Below are positions 7,568-16,002 of a stretch of 64,000 nucleotides of DNA, in pieces; the first letter of the stretch is position 1; the number at the start of each line of letters is the position of its first letter. This DNA is from CAYZZU01 sp964483105 (GTDB lineage Bacteria > CG2-30-53-67), in contig CAYZZU010000013.1 of assembly GCA_964483105.1 (NCBI GenBank), forward strand, positions 1 to 64,000, read 5' to 3'. The notes beneath the pieces are model-generated. The model did no database searches and was not told the DNA's origin. It saw only the letters and a program-made list of their open reading frames with translations. A program made the position numbers and the translations under genes.

Positions 7568-8077
7568 ATGACGTTCAGAAATCTTCTAAACCGCAGGTGG
7601 GGCAGGAAAAGAGGACTTCCCGTCCGATACCGGGAGGAGGATCCATTCACTCTTCTTCACCAGGAGATGAACCGCCTCTTCGACACCTTTGAACGTGGAT
7701 GGGGGCTTTCTCTCTTTGAACCCTGGGGTGAGCGGCAGGGGGTCTATTCTCCATCCGTCAATGTTTCGGAAGACGATCACGAGTTTCTGATCACGGCGGA
7801 ACTTCCCGGACTGGATGAAAAGGATGTTGAGGTCATACTCGAGAAGGATCTCCTGACCATTCAGGGAGAGAAGAAAGAGGAAAAAGAAGAGTCAGGAAAA
7901 GACTACTACCACATGGAGCGTTCCTATGGAACCTTCCGACGGAGTATTCCCCTTCCCGATGAGGTGGATGCGGACAAGATCGAGGCATCGTTCAAGAAAG
8001 GGATTCTCTCCATCCATCTCCCCAAGACGGAGGCGGCCCGGAAGGAAACCCGGAAGATCTCCATCAAGGCCGCCTGA
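7568..8077 (+). CDS. Small heat-shock protein Hsp20, third of three
   Basis: 169 aa, the longest of the three. An N-terminal arm with aromatic residues (FDTFERGWGLSLFEPWGERQ) precedes a crystallin domain at about 58-160 (FLITAELPGLDEKDVEVILE, FKKGILSIHLPK). The layout resembles the class widely annotated as Hsp20/HspA. AAGGAGGG precedes the ATG. It is the last gene before a strong terminator. Confidence 0.95.
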   Translation: MTFRNLLNRRWGRKRGLPVRYREEDPFTLLHQEMNRLFDTFERGWGLSLFEPWGERQGVYSPSVNVSEDDHEFLITAELPGLDEKDVEVILEKDLLTIQGEKKEEKEESGKDYYHMERSYGTFRRSIPLPDEVDADKIEASFKKGILSIHLPKTEAARKETRKISIKAA

Positions 8078-8099
8078 TCCTCGGATGGATCCTCTCCGG

Positions 8100-8135
8100 C
8101 CGGGTGGCGCGATGCGCGCCGCCCGGTTTTTTTTT
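8100..8135 (+). terminator. Rho-independent terminator after the hsp20 operon
   Basis: A 12-bp GC stem (CCGGGTGGCGCG pairing with CGCGCCGCCCGG, one G-T wobble), 3-base loop and nine T residues lie 23 bases after the third hsp20 stop. Confidence 0.92.
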
Positions 8136-8176
8136 GACCGGATCCCGAAACCGGTCCTCTCGAACTCTTCATACCT

Positions 8177-8204
8177 CTTGAAACCGTTTGAACCGCTCAA
8201 GCGG
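8177..8204. repeat. Short TTGAAACCG/TTTGAACCG repeat
   Basis: Three near-copies (CTTGAAACCG, TTTGAACCG, CTCAAGCGG) lie between the hsp20 terminator and the end of the cytochrome operon. They are related to the run at 5396-5430. Confidence 0.4.
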
Positions 8205-8230
8205 TCCATTTTCAGTCGGGTCTCCGCGTC

Positions 8231-9769
8231 CTACCTGGATCGGGGGAGAGGATGACTTGCAGAATCCATCGCGTGGCACGCGTGACAACTGTTCGCGTCC
8301 TGACGCTTCGGGTCCTGCCCGCACCGGCTTCGGAAAACCTGGGGAATTTCCATCCGTTTCCCCGAGACTTTCCCTGTCAGAAACAACCGCCCCTCATCGA
8401 TCCGTACCTGGGGGAACAGCTCTCCCTCCAGGGTGAAGAGCGCTTTTTCCCCCGCCTTCCTGGAATACCTGCGCATGATCCGTTTGACCCCGGGCGACTC
8501 CCTGGAGGTAAGCGGTCGAATCCGGGGTGGATCATTCAGTGTGCCGTGACAGGTCCGGCATCGGATCCGCTCCTGGTCACGCTCACTGCCATAGAGAAAA
8601 CCGTCACCCATGATCTCTTCCCCGGTGTGACAGTCGATGCAGTCGAGTTCGACCTCACAGCGCGTGAAGAGCGTCATGGGGTTGTAGTAACTCCTCACAC
8701 GACGTTCCCCGGGCGGAAGGCCTCCGATCCGGGAAAGATCCCGCCGTGGAATAAAACGCATCTTTCGGAAGGAGTGAATTCCCCGGTTGTGACAATGGTT
8801 GCACTGAGTATGGGGAATCTTCAGTGTCAGGCGGTGAAAGGCGCCATGACCCGGTTCAGTCCGGGAAATCGTGGGATCCTTTCCCCGGTAATAGGATAAA
8901 TCGTCGTAAAGGTAATGGCAGGAGGCGCAACCGGAGGCCCTGGCGAAGTAGGGATGGTTCCCGCCTGCAACCCCGAGATGGCACCGATTCACGCAGTTTT
9001 GACGCAGCCTGGTATCCACGGGATGCCCGGAAAAGGAGACCTCTTTCGCGCGGCTTCGCTCCTCCGGACGTTCAGGGAGGTCGGAGACCTTTGTATAAGG
9101 AATGGGACGGAATACCGGCAGCGCCTTCCTGTTTCCAACCGCCTGCCTCCCTTCCACACCGGACACGGCGTAGACCGCATTCAGATCCCTCTGGGCTCCG
9201 AAGGTGTACCGGGTCATGGCGATCTCCCCCGCCTTGGTGGACATGATCGAGGTACGCACGCGGTGGATTGCGTCCCTCTGATCTGAGAGAGATCCGTTGT
9301 GGCAGGAGGTTCCATCCGGCAGGGTCCGGCCGCAACTTTGATCGACCACGGAAAAATCCGATGGATTTCTCCCCCCGATCAGGCCGGTATGTGCCGTGGG
9401 AAGGGTGACGGACAAAGGGTCGCCGCCATGACACACCACGCATCCGAAGACCTTTTCCGGATGGGACTCACTGATCGGCTCAATGCCGATATGACAGCTC
9501 AAACACCGCTCCCGTCTCCCGTCTTCCAGAACCGTCTCCTGAAGACGGGGGAGACTCCGCTTCAAGATCCGCATCTCCCGGTTGATCGCCTCCTGTGCCC
9601 GGACCGAGTCTGTTCGGGATCTCTTCGCGTTCAGCTCCTTCAACTCCCGCTTCAGATAGATCCACTGAAACACCTTGTAGGGTTTTCCCGCCTCATGCAT
9701 CCGGGCCGCAAGAACCGCAAGAAACAGAAGGAACAGAAAGAGCAGCAGAATCTCGGAATCATGTTTCAT
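8231..9769 (-). CDS. Membrane-anchored multiheme cytochrome c, last gene of the sigma-54 operon
   Basis: 512 aa from the ATG at 9769, which overlaps the stop of the subunit-IV gene (ATGA); the longer frame to 10066 would overlap that gene entirely. A signal anchor (residues 7-22) and a charged helical region (about 30-80) precede the hemes. There are seven CxxCH motifs (CLSCH, CVVCH, CASCH, CNHCH, CIDCH, CRTCH, CHACH), one CxxxCH (CVNRCH) and a possible CX9CH (CGRTLPDGTSCH). It probably faces the periplasm and carries electrons to or from the Rieske/cytochrome b partners encoded just upstream. I do not recognise a named family; it takes the place of cytochrome f/c1. Confidence 0.85.
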   Translation of the reverse strand: MKHDSEILLLFLFLLFLAVLAARMHEAGKPYKVFQWIYLKRELKELNAKRSRTDSVRAQEAINREMRILKRSLPRLQETVLEDGRRERCLSCHIGIEPISESHPEKVFGCVVCHGGDPLSVTLPTAHTGLIGGRNPSDFSVVDQSCGRTLPDGTSCHNGSLSDQRDAIHRVRTSIMSTKAGEIAMTRYTFGAQRDLNAVYAVSGVEGRQAVGNRKALPVFRPIPYTKVSDLPERPEERSRAKEVSFSGHPVDTRLRQNCVNRCHLGVAGGNHPYFARASGCASCHYLYDDLSYYRGKDPTISRTEPGHGAFHRLTLKIPHTQCNHCHNRGIHSFRKMRFIPRRDLSRIGGLPPGERRVRSYYNPMTLFTRCEVELDCIDCHTGEEIMGDGFLYGSERDQERIRCRTCHGTLNDPPRIRPLTSRESPGVKRIMRRYSRKAGEKALFTLEGELFPQVRIDEGRLFLTGKVSGKRMEIPQVFRSRCGQDPKRQDANSCHACHAMDSASHPLPRSR

Positions 9770-10194
9770 ACAGGCCGCAGAAAATGAGATAGTGACAGGA
9801 TGACCATACCGAGAACAAGCAGAACGAAAAACAGGAAGGGAAAGAGACGCCGCCGGAGTGTCTTTGCACCTTCGCCGGTCGTCCCCGGTTGAAGAAAGGG
9901 AAGCGCCCCGATGAAAAGGAATACGGAGAGGGGAACCACCACCCCCCCCAGAAGCGGCGGAAGATAGCGGAGCATCTCCTGGACCCCCGCGAAGATCCAG
10001 GGCGCCCGGACTCCGACCGGAGTGGACACCGGATCCGGCTTCGATCCCAACGGAGGGGGCATCCACAACGCCAGGACCATCAGGACCACGGAAGCCGCCA
10101 GCATGGCCAGCAGTTCCATCCTGACGAGCGTCTCTCTCGGCACAAACCCGCGCTCCTTATCCCGGGTCTTTTTCTTGTCCTGTTTCAAGGTCAT
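9766..10194 (-). CDS. Subunit IV-like C-terminal half of a b6f-type cytochrome b
   Basis: 142 aa with about three membrane helices. The segment KPDPVSTPVGVRAPWIFAGV corresponds to the ADP-x-x-TP...PEWYF quinone-site region of PetD/cytochrome b C-terminus, although the PEWY tetrapeptide is not conserved and reads APWI here. The ATG at 10194 was chosen as the first start after the cytochrome b stop; no clear ribosome-binding site is seen, so translation may be coupled. Split b6 plus subunit IV is the arrangement of b6f-type complexes. The change at PEWY could alter the quinol site. Confidence 0.78.
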   Translation of the reverse strand: MTLKQDKKKTRDKERGFVPRETLVRMELLAMLAASVVLMVLALWMPPPLGSKPDPVSTPVGVRAPWIFAGVQEMLRYLPPLLGGVVVPLSVFLFIGALPFLQPGTTGEGAKTLRRRLFPFLFFVLLVLGMVILSLSHFLRPV

Positions 10195-10240
10195 CTGAAT
10201 TTCAGACGGCCGTCGGCCTCCTCTTCCCGCCGCGTCTTTC

Positions 10241-10903
10241 TCAGAGCGTCCCCGACTGCCATCCCAACCTTCGAATTTTCCAGAAATGGTTCGCCGCAAA
10301 GGCCAGGACACCGAGCGGAAGAACCACGCAATGCCAGAGATAGATCCGCTGCAGGGCGTCTTCTCCGTACGCCGGAGTCCCGGTCATCACCTGGTGGAGT
10401 CCTTGCCCGACAAGGGGGATCCGCTTCACAAGCCCCAGGGCCACGGTTCCCGCCCAATACGTATCCTGATCGAACCGGAGCAGATACCCTGAAAAGTCCA
10501 TGACAAGAATCAGGGCCAGAAGCACCATGCCGACTCCCCAGATCCACCGTTTGGGCCCCTGATAGGAACCGGTCATCACCACCCGGCACATATGCAACAG
10601 AATCAGCCAGACGATTCCCTGTCCCGCCCAGTAATGCAACCCCCGGAACAGATCTCCATAGGGCACCGCTTCCGTGATTTCGCGTACCGAAAGGTAGGCG
10701 GATCCCTGCCCGGAACGGTAGTAAAACATCAGGAGAACGCCCGTGACACAAAGGACGCAAAAGAGAAAGAAAGAAAGCCCGCCCAGGCAGAAGGAGAAGG
10801 CGATCCGGGCCCGTTCCCCCGGGATCAGGGGCGGATGCAGATGAAACAGGAAGGCACCGATCCCGCCTTTTCCCGATCCCGGACGCCTGCGGGTTGAAAT
10901 CAT
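10241..10903 (-). CDS. b6-type cytochrome b (N-terminal four-helix half)
   Basis: 220 aa from the ATG at 10903, chosen for the GGGAGG site eight bases upstream; the frame is open to 10993 but then overlaps the Rieske gene. Four membrane helices carry two heme-ligand pairs: H-x13-H in HYWAGQGIVWLILLH and H-x14-H in HCVVLPLGVLAFAANH. The 13/14 spacing is that of cytochrome b6 rather than mitochondrial-type b. With the adjacent Rieske and subunit-IV genes it would form a quinol:cytochrome c oxidoreductase core. It sits in the same operon as a Psr-like molybdoenzyme, which is unusual. Confidence 0.88.
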   Translation of the reverse strand: MISTRRRPGSGKGGIGAFLFHLHPPLIPGERARIAFSFCLGGLSFFLFCVLCVTGVLLMFYYRSGQGSAYLSVREITEAVPYGDLFRGLHYWAGQGIVWLILLHMCRVVMTGSYQGPKRWIWGVGMVLLALILVMDFSGYLLRFDQDTYWAGTVALGLVKRIPLVGQGLHQVMTGTPAYGEDALQRIYLWHCVVLPLGVLAFAANHFWKIRRLGWQSGTL

Positions 10904-10979
10904 GGTAACCGCCTCCCACCCGGTGAGGAATTTATCCACACCCGCAGGGCGTGGACCTGTTTTGCCACCTGGAGATGCC

Positions 10980-11483
10980 TCATCCATCCACAAAAGTTGC
11001 TCCCAGCCGCAGCCGGAATCCCTCCGGGACCTTATGTTCCGTGTCGGCGATTATTTCACCCTCCGGATTTTTTGTCAAGAAAACGGTCCGAAGATCCCTG
11101 ACGGCGGGACCGGAGATGTAGTGACCGGAACGGTCAAAACGGCTCCCGTGGCAGGGGCATTCAAAGTAACCTTCTTTTTCATTCCATCCGAAACGGCATC
11201 CGAGATGAGGACATTTCCCACTGAACGCAAAGAGTCCCCTGTCATCCCGGACCAGATAGATTCCCTGTTTCTTGAGTATCGTCCCCGAAGGGAAATCTCC
11301 GACGCGTCCCAGATTCATGCGGGTGGGTCGGCGGGCGGGATGTTCCACTGAAAGAAACGACTGGACCATGCGGGTCACCCCCAGCAGGGAGGCGGCGGCG
11401 CAAAGAAAAATGCCCCCGCCCAGGAATCTTCTCCGGGTCAAGCTTTTTTTCTCTGAAACGAAGGACCGGAAAAGCCCGAACAT
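10980..11483 (-). CDS. Rieske [2Fe-2S] protein with Tat signal anchor
   Basis: 167 aa from the ATG at 11483. A twin-arginine signal (SLTRRRFLGGGIFL) forms the membrane anchor at residues about 15-40. The Rieske cluster motifs are CPHLGC and CPCHGS, giving two Cys and two His ligands plus the disulfide Cys pair. It is the high-potential branch of the bc-type complex with the two following genes. It starts 17 bases after the NrfD stop, linking the Psr-like and bc-like parts in one transcript. Confidence 0.94.
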   Translation of the reverse strand: MFGLFRSFVSEKKSLTRRRFLGGGIFLCAAASLLGVTRMVQSFLSVEHPARRPTRMNLGRVGDFPSGTILKKQGIYLVRDDRGLFAFSGKCPHLGCRFGWNEKEGYFECPCHGSRFDRSGHYISGPAVRDLRTVFLTKNPEGEIIADTEHKVPEGFRLRLGATFVDG

Positions 11484-11500
11484 CTTCGACACCGTGTCCG

Positions 11501-12424
11501 TTACTCGATCATGCCGGTCAGCTGCCCGCCATAGGTCACGACCAGACGCAGAATAAACCCGCCCGCAATGATCAGGATGCTGCTCACAATCCCCATGATC
11601 GGATGCCATGCGCGATGCATCTTCCGCACAAAGAAGGGGAAGATTTCCGTCAGCTCGATTGCGAGGGGGATGAGCAACCCCAACAGGACCGTCCCCACCC
11701 AGAACAAAACGGTAAAGCGACCTCCCAGGATCACGAAGATCGACTCACGGATACTGAGGGTCGAAAGCTGACTGTGGAGGATGATCGGAATGATAATGAA
11801 GATCTCGATGGTGATCAGGACCACGTCGAAGGAGACAAGAAACTTGTGTTCGTACTCCTTGATGGTTTCAGGTGACCGGTAGGGGTTCAAGGAACAGATC
11901 AGAAGAAGCGTGGCCACACCTGTGGAGAGGGCTGAAAAAAGAAAGAGTTCCGCCATGAGTGGTGTGTTCCAGAACGGCCTGGAAGGTATCGCACCGAGAA
12001 GAATGCCGGTATAAATCCCGACCCCGAGGGCGATCGGAAGCCCGATGAGCCCCGTGGTTTTCCGGACGCGGCCTTCAAAGGGAATCCGGATTTTCTTCCA
12101 CCCGTCCGGCAAAAAGGTATAGGCCCGGATCATACTGATGAGAATAAAAACGGCCAGCAGCCAGGAACCGATGGACATGGGAGAAGTCCACTGGATGGTT
12201 CTGTACAAATTATAGAAATGAAAGGGCCGTCCCAGATCGAAAAGAAGCAGGGTGCATCCGATGGTAACCGGGATGGGGGCGATATAGGCCCCCATCCGGA
12301 TGATGTTACGGTACCGCTCCGGTTCCATGTAGGAGGCGAAGACAGAGGTGACGAAGGCCCCCGCGCTGATCCCCGCCAGAAAAAGATACCAGACAACCAG
12401 TGCGCCCCATTCATATTCTTCCAT
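11501..12424 (-). CDS. NrfD/PsrC-type membrane quinone subunit
   Basis: 307 aa with eight to nine predicted membrane helices and the NrfD-family opening WGALVVWYLFLAGISAGAFV; later FDLGRPFHFYNLYR and TSPMSIGSWLL are typical. Such subunits hold a quinone site and exchange electrons with a PsrB-type ferredoxin on the periplasmic face, without heme. The start has GGGAGG seven bases upstream. It follows the ferredoxin gene by about 70 bases and completes a PsrABC-like set. Confidence 0.93.
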   Translation of the reverse strand: MEEYEWGALVVWYLFLAGISAGAFVTSVFASYMEPERYRNIIRMGAYIAPIPVTIGCTLLLFDLGRPFHFYNLYRTIQWTSPMSIGSWLLAVFILISMIRAYTFLPDGWKKIRIPFEGRVRKTTGLIGLPIALGVGIYTGILLGAIPSRPFWNTPLMAELFLFSALSTGVATLLLICSLNPYRSPETIKEYEHKFLVSFDVVLITIEIFIIIPIILHSQLSTLSIRESIFVILGGRFTVLFWVGTVLLGLLIPLAIELTEIFPFFVRKMHRAWHPIMGIVSSILIIAGGFILRLVVTYGGQLTGMIE

Positions 12425-12493
12425 GGGCTTGCCTCCCTTGTAAAAGCCCTGTCGCTCACCCGGAAGGGTGATCCCGGACTTTCTACGAGACCC

Positions 12494-13048
12494 CTAAATA
12501 TAGTAGACGGCCGGTCCCGATCCCGCCGCAGACAACTTGACATGGTATTCATGCGTCGCGAGCAACCGGGAGACCTCACTCCACGGATCGCGGATATTCC
12601 CGAAGTGCCTGGCGCCGGTCATGCAGGTATGAACACAGGCCGGGTCCAGACCGGCCGTCAGGCGATGCACGCAGAAGGTGCACTTGTCCACTACGCCTTT
12701 CTTTTCATCGAAATAGCGCGCGTTGTAGGGACAGGCCATGATGCAGTAGCGGCACCCGATACAGCGATCCTGGTCGATCAGAACGATTCCATCCGCACGT
12801 TTGTAAGTCGCCCGGGTCGGGCAGACCCGCTCGCAGGGGGGGTTCTCACAATGCATGCAGTTTCCCGGCTCGAAACTCAACCCGAGGTGGGGAAAAACTC
12901 CCTTGGGACCTTTTTCCCGGACCCAGTTTCGGGAATAGCCGACGGGCACACCGTTCTCCGCCTTGCAGGCCACCATGCAGGCCCTGCAATCGATACACTT
13001 CGCGATCTCAATGACAAAGACATATCGTATGCCGCTTTTCCCCTTCAT
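12494..13048 (-). CDS. PsrB/NrfC-type ferredoxin with four [4Fe-4S] clusters
   Basis: 184 aa from the ATG at 13048 (AAGGA upstream). Four cysteine groups are visible: CIDCRACMVAC, CMHCENPPCERVCP, CIGCRYCIMACP and CTFCVHRLTAGLDPACVHTC, the set expected for the electron-transfer subunit of polysulfide, thiosulfate and related reductases. It has no signal of its own and would be co-exported with the Tat-bearing catalytic subunit. The start overlaps the 3' end of nothing but begins 15 bases after the molybdoenzyme stop. Confidence 0.93.
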   Translation of the reverse strand: MKGKSGIRYVFVIEIAKCIDCRACMVACKAENGVPVGYSRNWVREKGPKGVFPHLGLSFEPGNCMHCENPPCERVCPTRATYKRADGIVLIDQDRCIGCRYCIMACPYNARYFDEKKGVVDKCTFCVHRLTAGLDPACVHTCMTGARHFGNIRDPWSEVSRLLATHEYHVKLSAAGSGPAVYYI

Positions 13049-13062
13049 ATCCTGATTCCTTT

Positions 13063-15297
13063 CTACGCCGGCGCCTTGATGACCGACACCAGGGTCTGGG
13101 ATAAGGCCTGTGATCCGCTCACCCGGTCGGTCACGCTTTCGTGAACATCGGTATCCAGCGACCCTTTCGAGTAAGTCACGCGGAGTCCCTTCGAACGATG
13201 TCCGAACCCGAAACTGGTCCACAGACAGTCGGGCCGGATCCTCTCGGTGACCTTCGCCCTGATCCGGATTCTTCCGACCCGGCTTTCCACATAGACCTCA
13301 TCTCCATCGCGGATGCCCCGGACCGCGGCCGCGGAGGGATGGATCCAGAGAAGATTCTCAGGAACCAGTTCGCTGAGCCACCGGTTGTTCTGGGTCGAAG
13401 ACTGCGTCATCTGGGCCACCTTCCCGGTGAGAAGATAAAACTGCCCCCGCTCCGGCCGTGGCAGCTCCCTCCATTTCGGCACGGACGGGAACCCCACCTG
13501 CGCAAGGGTATCGGAAACCAGGTCGATCTTACCGCTCGATGTCTGAAAAGCCATCTTCTTTTCAGGATCTTCCGTCCCGAACCTGAAAGATTCCTGATAG
13601 AACCCCTTCTCCTTCAACTCCTCCAGGGAGATCTTCATCGGCTTCAACTGCTCACGGAGATAATCCTCTTCATTTTCATACAGAAAGTAATCGTGAAGTC
13701 CGAGACGTTCCCCTAAAAGCTTGAAGATTTCAAGCCCCGGTTTTGTGTCATACATGGGGGAAACAACGGGCTGCCTCAGAAAGACGCGATTTCCCACCAC
13801 GCTCAGGGGATCGTACCGTTCCAGGTAGGTGCACTCCGGAAGGATCACGTCCGCGTAATAGGCGGTATCATTCGGTATGATATCGATCGATACGATCAGG
13901 TCCAGTTTTTTGAACGCCTCCAGGGTCCTGGACCGGTCGGGAAGCGACATGAGCGGATTCTGCCGGTACATCAGCCATCCCTTCGCCGGATAGGGCTTTC
14001 CCTCCAGCACGGCGTCCCGGAGTTCCTGGAACACACCGAGTTTCAGGGGAACCAGGGGGTACTTCAGGGGAACGCCGTCCAGACGCATGGCCGCGGTCCG
14101 CGGATAGGGGGGCTGCGCGAAACACCCCAACTGAAGACCGCCGCTCTCCCCGCCGGAGGTCTGAAGGCCTCCGGGCTGTTCCCAGTTTCCGACCAGCGCG
14201 TTCAGGATCGCGATGGCCCGTTCGGTCTGGAAGGAATTCAGGGTGTTGGATGTCCTCCAGTTTGGATGGGCGAAGGCTTGAGGCGCCGCCCCGGCGAATT
14301 CCCGGGCCACCTGGTCAATCCGGTCGGCCGGGATGTCACACTTCTTTTCCGCCCACTCCGGCGTGTACGGCCGGATCTCCTCCGCCAGCTTACGAAAACC
14401 CGAAGTGTGCTTTTCCACGAATTCACGGTCGTACAAACCCTCCGAGATAATGACGTGATTCACGGCAAGGAAGAAGGCGAGATCCCCGCCGGGCCGAACC
14501 GGCAGCCAGAGCGAAGCCTTGGCGGCCGTCTTGGTGAAGCGTGGGTCCAGCACAACCACCCGGACCCCCCGGCTGACGGCACGCATCAGGTCCTGGGTCT
14601 CCGAGTTCGAGATGCCTTCCAGCAGGTTTCTTCCGTTATAGATGATATAGCGCGTGTTTTCATAATCCCCCGCCACCGCCGAGGTACCGTAGGTCATCGT
14701 GAACCCCATCACCATGGCGTTGAAACAGAGGCTCCTCTGCGTCCCGTAATTCGGTGTACCGTAGGCCTTCATCAGGTTCTCAAACTGCAGTTGCGCCAGA
14801 TTATGGGTCGAGCTCATCACCATGGCCTGGGGTCCGTATTTTTCCTTGATCCGGATCATACCGTCGGCGACATAGTCCAGGGCCTCATCCCAGGAGACCT
14901 TTCTGAACTTGCCGCTTCCGCGCTCCCCGACACGCATCATCGGCGCCTTGAGACGGTCCGGATCATAGAGGGTCATCATCCCCGCGTTCCCGCGGGGACA
15001 GAGTTTTCCCCGTGAATGAGGATGGTCCGGATTTCCCTCCAGCTTGACCACAACCCCGTTTTTCACCCTGGCCCGGACTCCACACCGCCAGACACACATT
15101 TCGCAGAGTGTGGCCTTTTCATACAAACGTCCGGGATTTTCATCATCCTTTCGTTCCCCGGCCAACGTCAGAGAACGGAATCCCGTGAGTCCCGGGGCCA
15201 GGGCGGCTGCCGCAACCGACGCACCTCCGACCGTGAGAAAACGGCGTCGCGACATTTTCCATCCGGAAACCGGTTGATCAGATTGTTTGGAATTCAT
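13063..15297 (-). CDS. PsrA/PhsA-type molybdopterin oxidoreductase (polysulfide or thiosulfate reductase-like)
   Basis: 744 aa, normal for the family. A Tat signal (MSRRRFLTVGGAS, residues 15-27) sends it to the periplasm. The [4Fe-4S] cysteines are C65, C68, C72 and C100 (CEMCVWRC...CPRG). C191 in TQRSLCFNAM lies where the metal-ligand cysteine of this subgroup is expected. The remaining domains bind two molybdopterin guanine dinucleotides. Partners are the ferredoxin and NrfD subunits just downstream and the TorD chaperone upstream. The sulfur substrate is inferred from similarity and from the YeeE/YedE genes; other Psr-like substrates such as arsenic oxyanions or tetrathionate cannot be excluded. 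Confidence 0.9.
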   Translation of the reverse strand: MNSKQSDQPVSGWKMSRRRFLTVGGASVAAAALAPGLTGFRSLTLAGERKDDENPGRLYEKATLCEMCVWRCGVRARVKNGVVVKLEGNPDHPHSRGKLCPRGNAGMMTLYDPDRLKAPMMRVGERGSGKFRKVSWDEALDYVADGMIRIKEKYGPQAMVMSSTHNLAQLQFENLMKAYGTPNYGTQRSLCFNAMVMGFTMTYGTSAVAGDYENTRYIIYNGRNLLEGISNSETQDLMRAVSRGVRVVVLDPRFTKTAAKASLWLPVRPGGDLAFFLAVNHVIISEGLYDREFVEKHTSGFRKLAEEIRPYTPEWAEKKCDIPADRIDQVAREFAGAAPQAFAHPNWRTSNTLNSFQTERAIAILNALVGNWEQPGGLQTSGGESGGLQLGCFAQPPYPRTAAMRLDGVPLKYPLVPLKLGVFQELRDAVLEGKPYPAKGWLMYRQNPLMSLPDRSRTLEAFKKLDLIVSIDIIPNDTAYYADVILPECTYLERYDPLSVVGNRVFLRQPVVSPMYDTKPGLEIFKLLGERLGLHDYFLYENEEDYLREQLKPMKISLEELKEKGFYQESFRFGTEDPEKKMAFQTSSGKIDLVSDTLAQVGFPSVPKWRELPRPERGQFYLLTGKVAQMTQSSTQNNRWLSELVPENLLWIHPSAAAVRGIRDGDEVYVESRVGRIRIRAKVTERIRPDCLWTSFGFGHRSKGLRVTYSKGSLDTDVHESVTDRVSGSQALSQTLVSVIKAPA

Positions 15298-15991
15298 GAT
15301 CCCGCTCCTCGTCGTCCAGATTGCAATTCAGGTTCCTTCGTTCCATCACGGCAAAATTTTTCAGAAGCCTGGCCATCACCCTGTAGTAGGGAACTCTGCC
15401 GCAGGAACGGATCCTTTCGCAGAATTCCGGGACCCAGGGAAGGAGGTGTTCATCATAGAAATCACGTTCCCGGATGCGAAGGATCCGAAGCCCGGACTGA
15501 TCGTTCTCCTCCCACATCTGCCGCTCCGCGAGGCACAGCCACTGAAGATATTCGAGCTGTGTCACGATATGATCCGGAAGTTCTCCTGTATCGGTCAGGA
15601 CCAGGCCCTCCGACTCATAGATGGAGAGACAATCCAGGGCCGCCCGGCCCATCACCCTCCCTTCACGGTAACAGGACTCGTAAGGGGGCGCGCAGTGGGT
15701 CGGAAAGTCATTCACGAAAAGTCTCATGTACTCCACCTCCAGGGCCGTCAGGACCTCCCGCGCAACCGCTTCGCCCCTCTCTTCCAGGGGCAGGGGCAAC
15801 GCCCGGATTTCCCTCATCAGTTCCGAAGGGAAACAGCACCGTGTTTCGACCCGGGGGCACTCCTGGACCACCCGCTCCAGACTCTCCGAGAACCGTCCGT
15901 CCACCACCTCCGCGGCACGATCCAGGTCCGGAGGGTAAAAGGCGGAACGGAGCAGGTCATAGAGAAAAATACGGGTCTTCAGCCGATTCAT
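15278..15991 (-). CDS. TorD-family molybdoenzyme maturation chaperone
   Basis: 237 aa from the ATG at 15991 (GAGGGAAG upstream). All-helical, with the TorD/DmsD features EVEYMRLFVNDFPTHCAPPY ESCYREGRVMG, and a C-terminal LPWVPEFCERI. Such proteins bind the Tat signal of the cognate molybdoenzyme and hold it for cofactor loading. The 3' end overlaps the molybdoenzyme start by 20 bases, the close coupling expected of an enzyme-specific chaperone. Confidence 0.87.
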   Translation of the reverse strand: MNRLKTRIFLYDLLRSAFYPPDLDRAAEVVDGRFSESLERVVQECPRVETRCCFPSELMREIRALPLPLEERGEAVAREVLTALEVEYMRLFVNDFPTHCAPPYESCYREGRVMGRAALDCLSIYESEGLVLTDTGELPDHIVTQLEYLQWLCLAERQMWEENDQSGLRILRIRERDFYDEHLLPWVPEFCERIRSCGRVPYYRVMARLLKNFAVMERRNLNCNLDDEERDHEFQTI

Positions 15992-16002
15992 CGATCTTCC
16001 CT

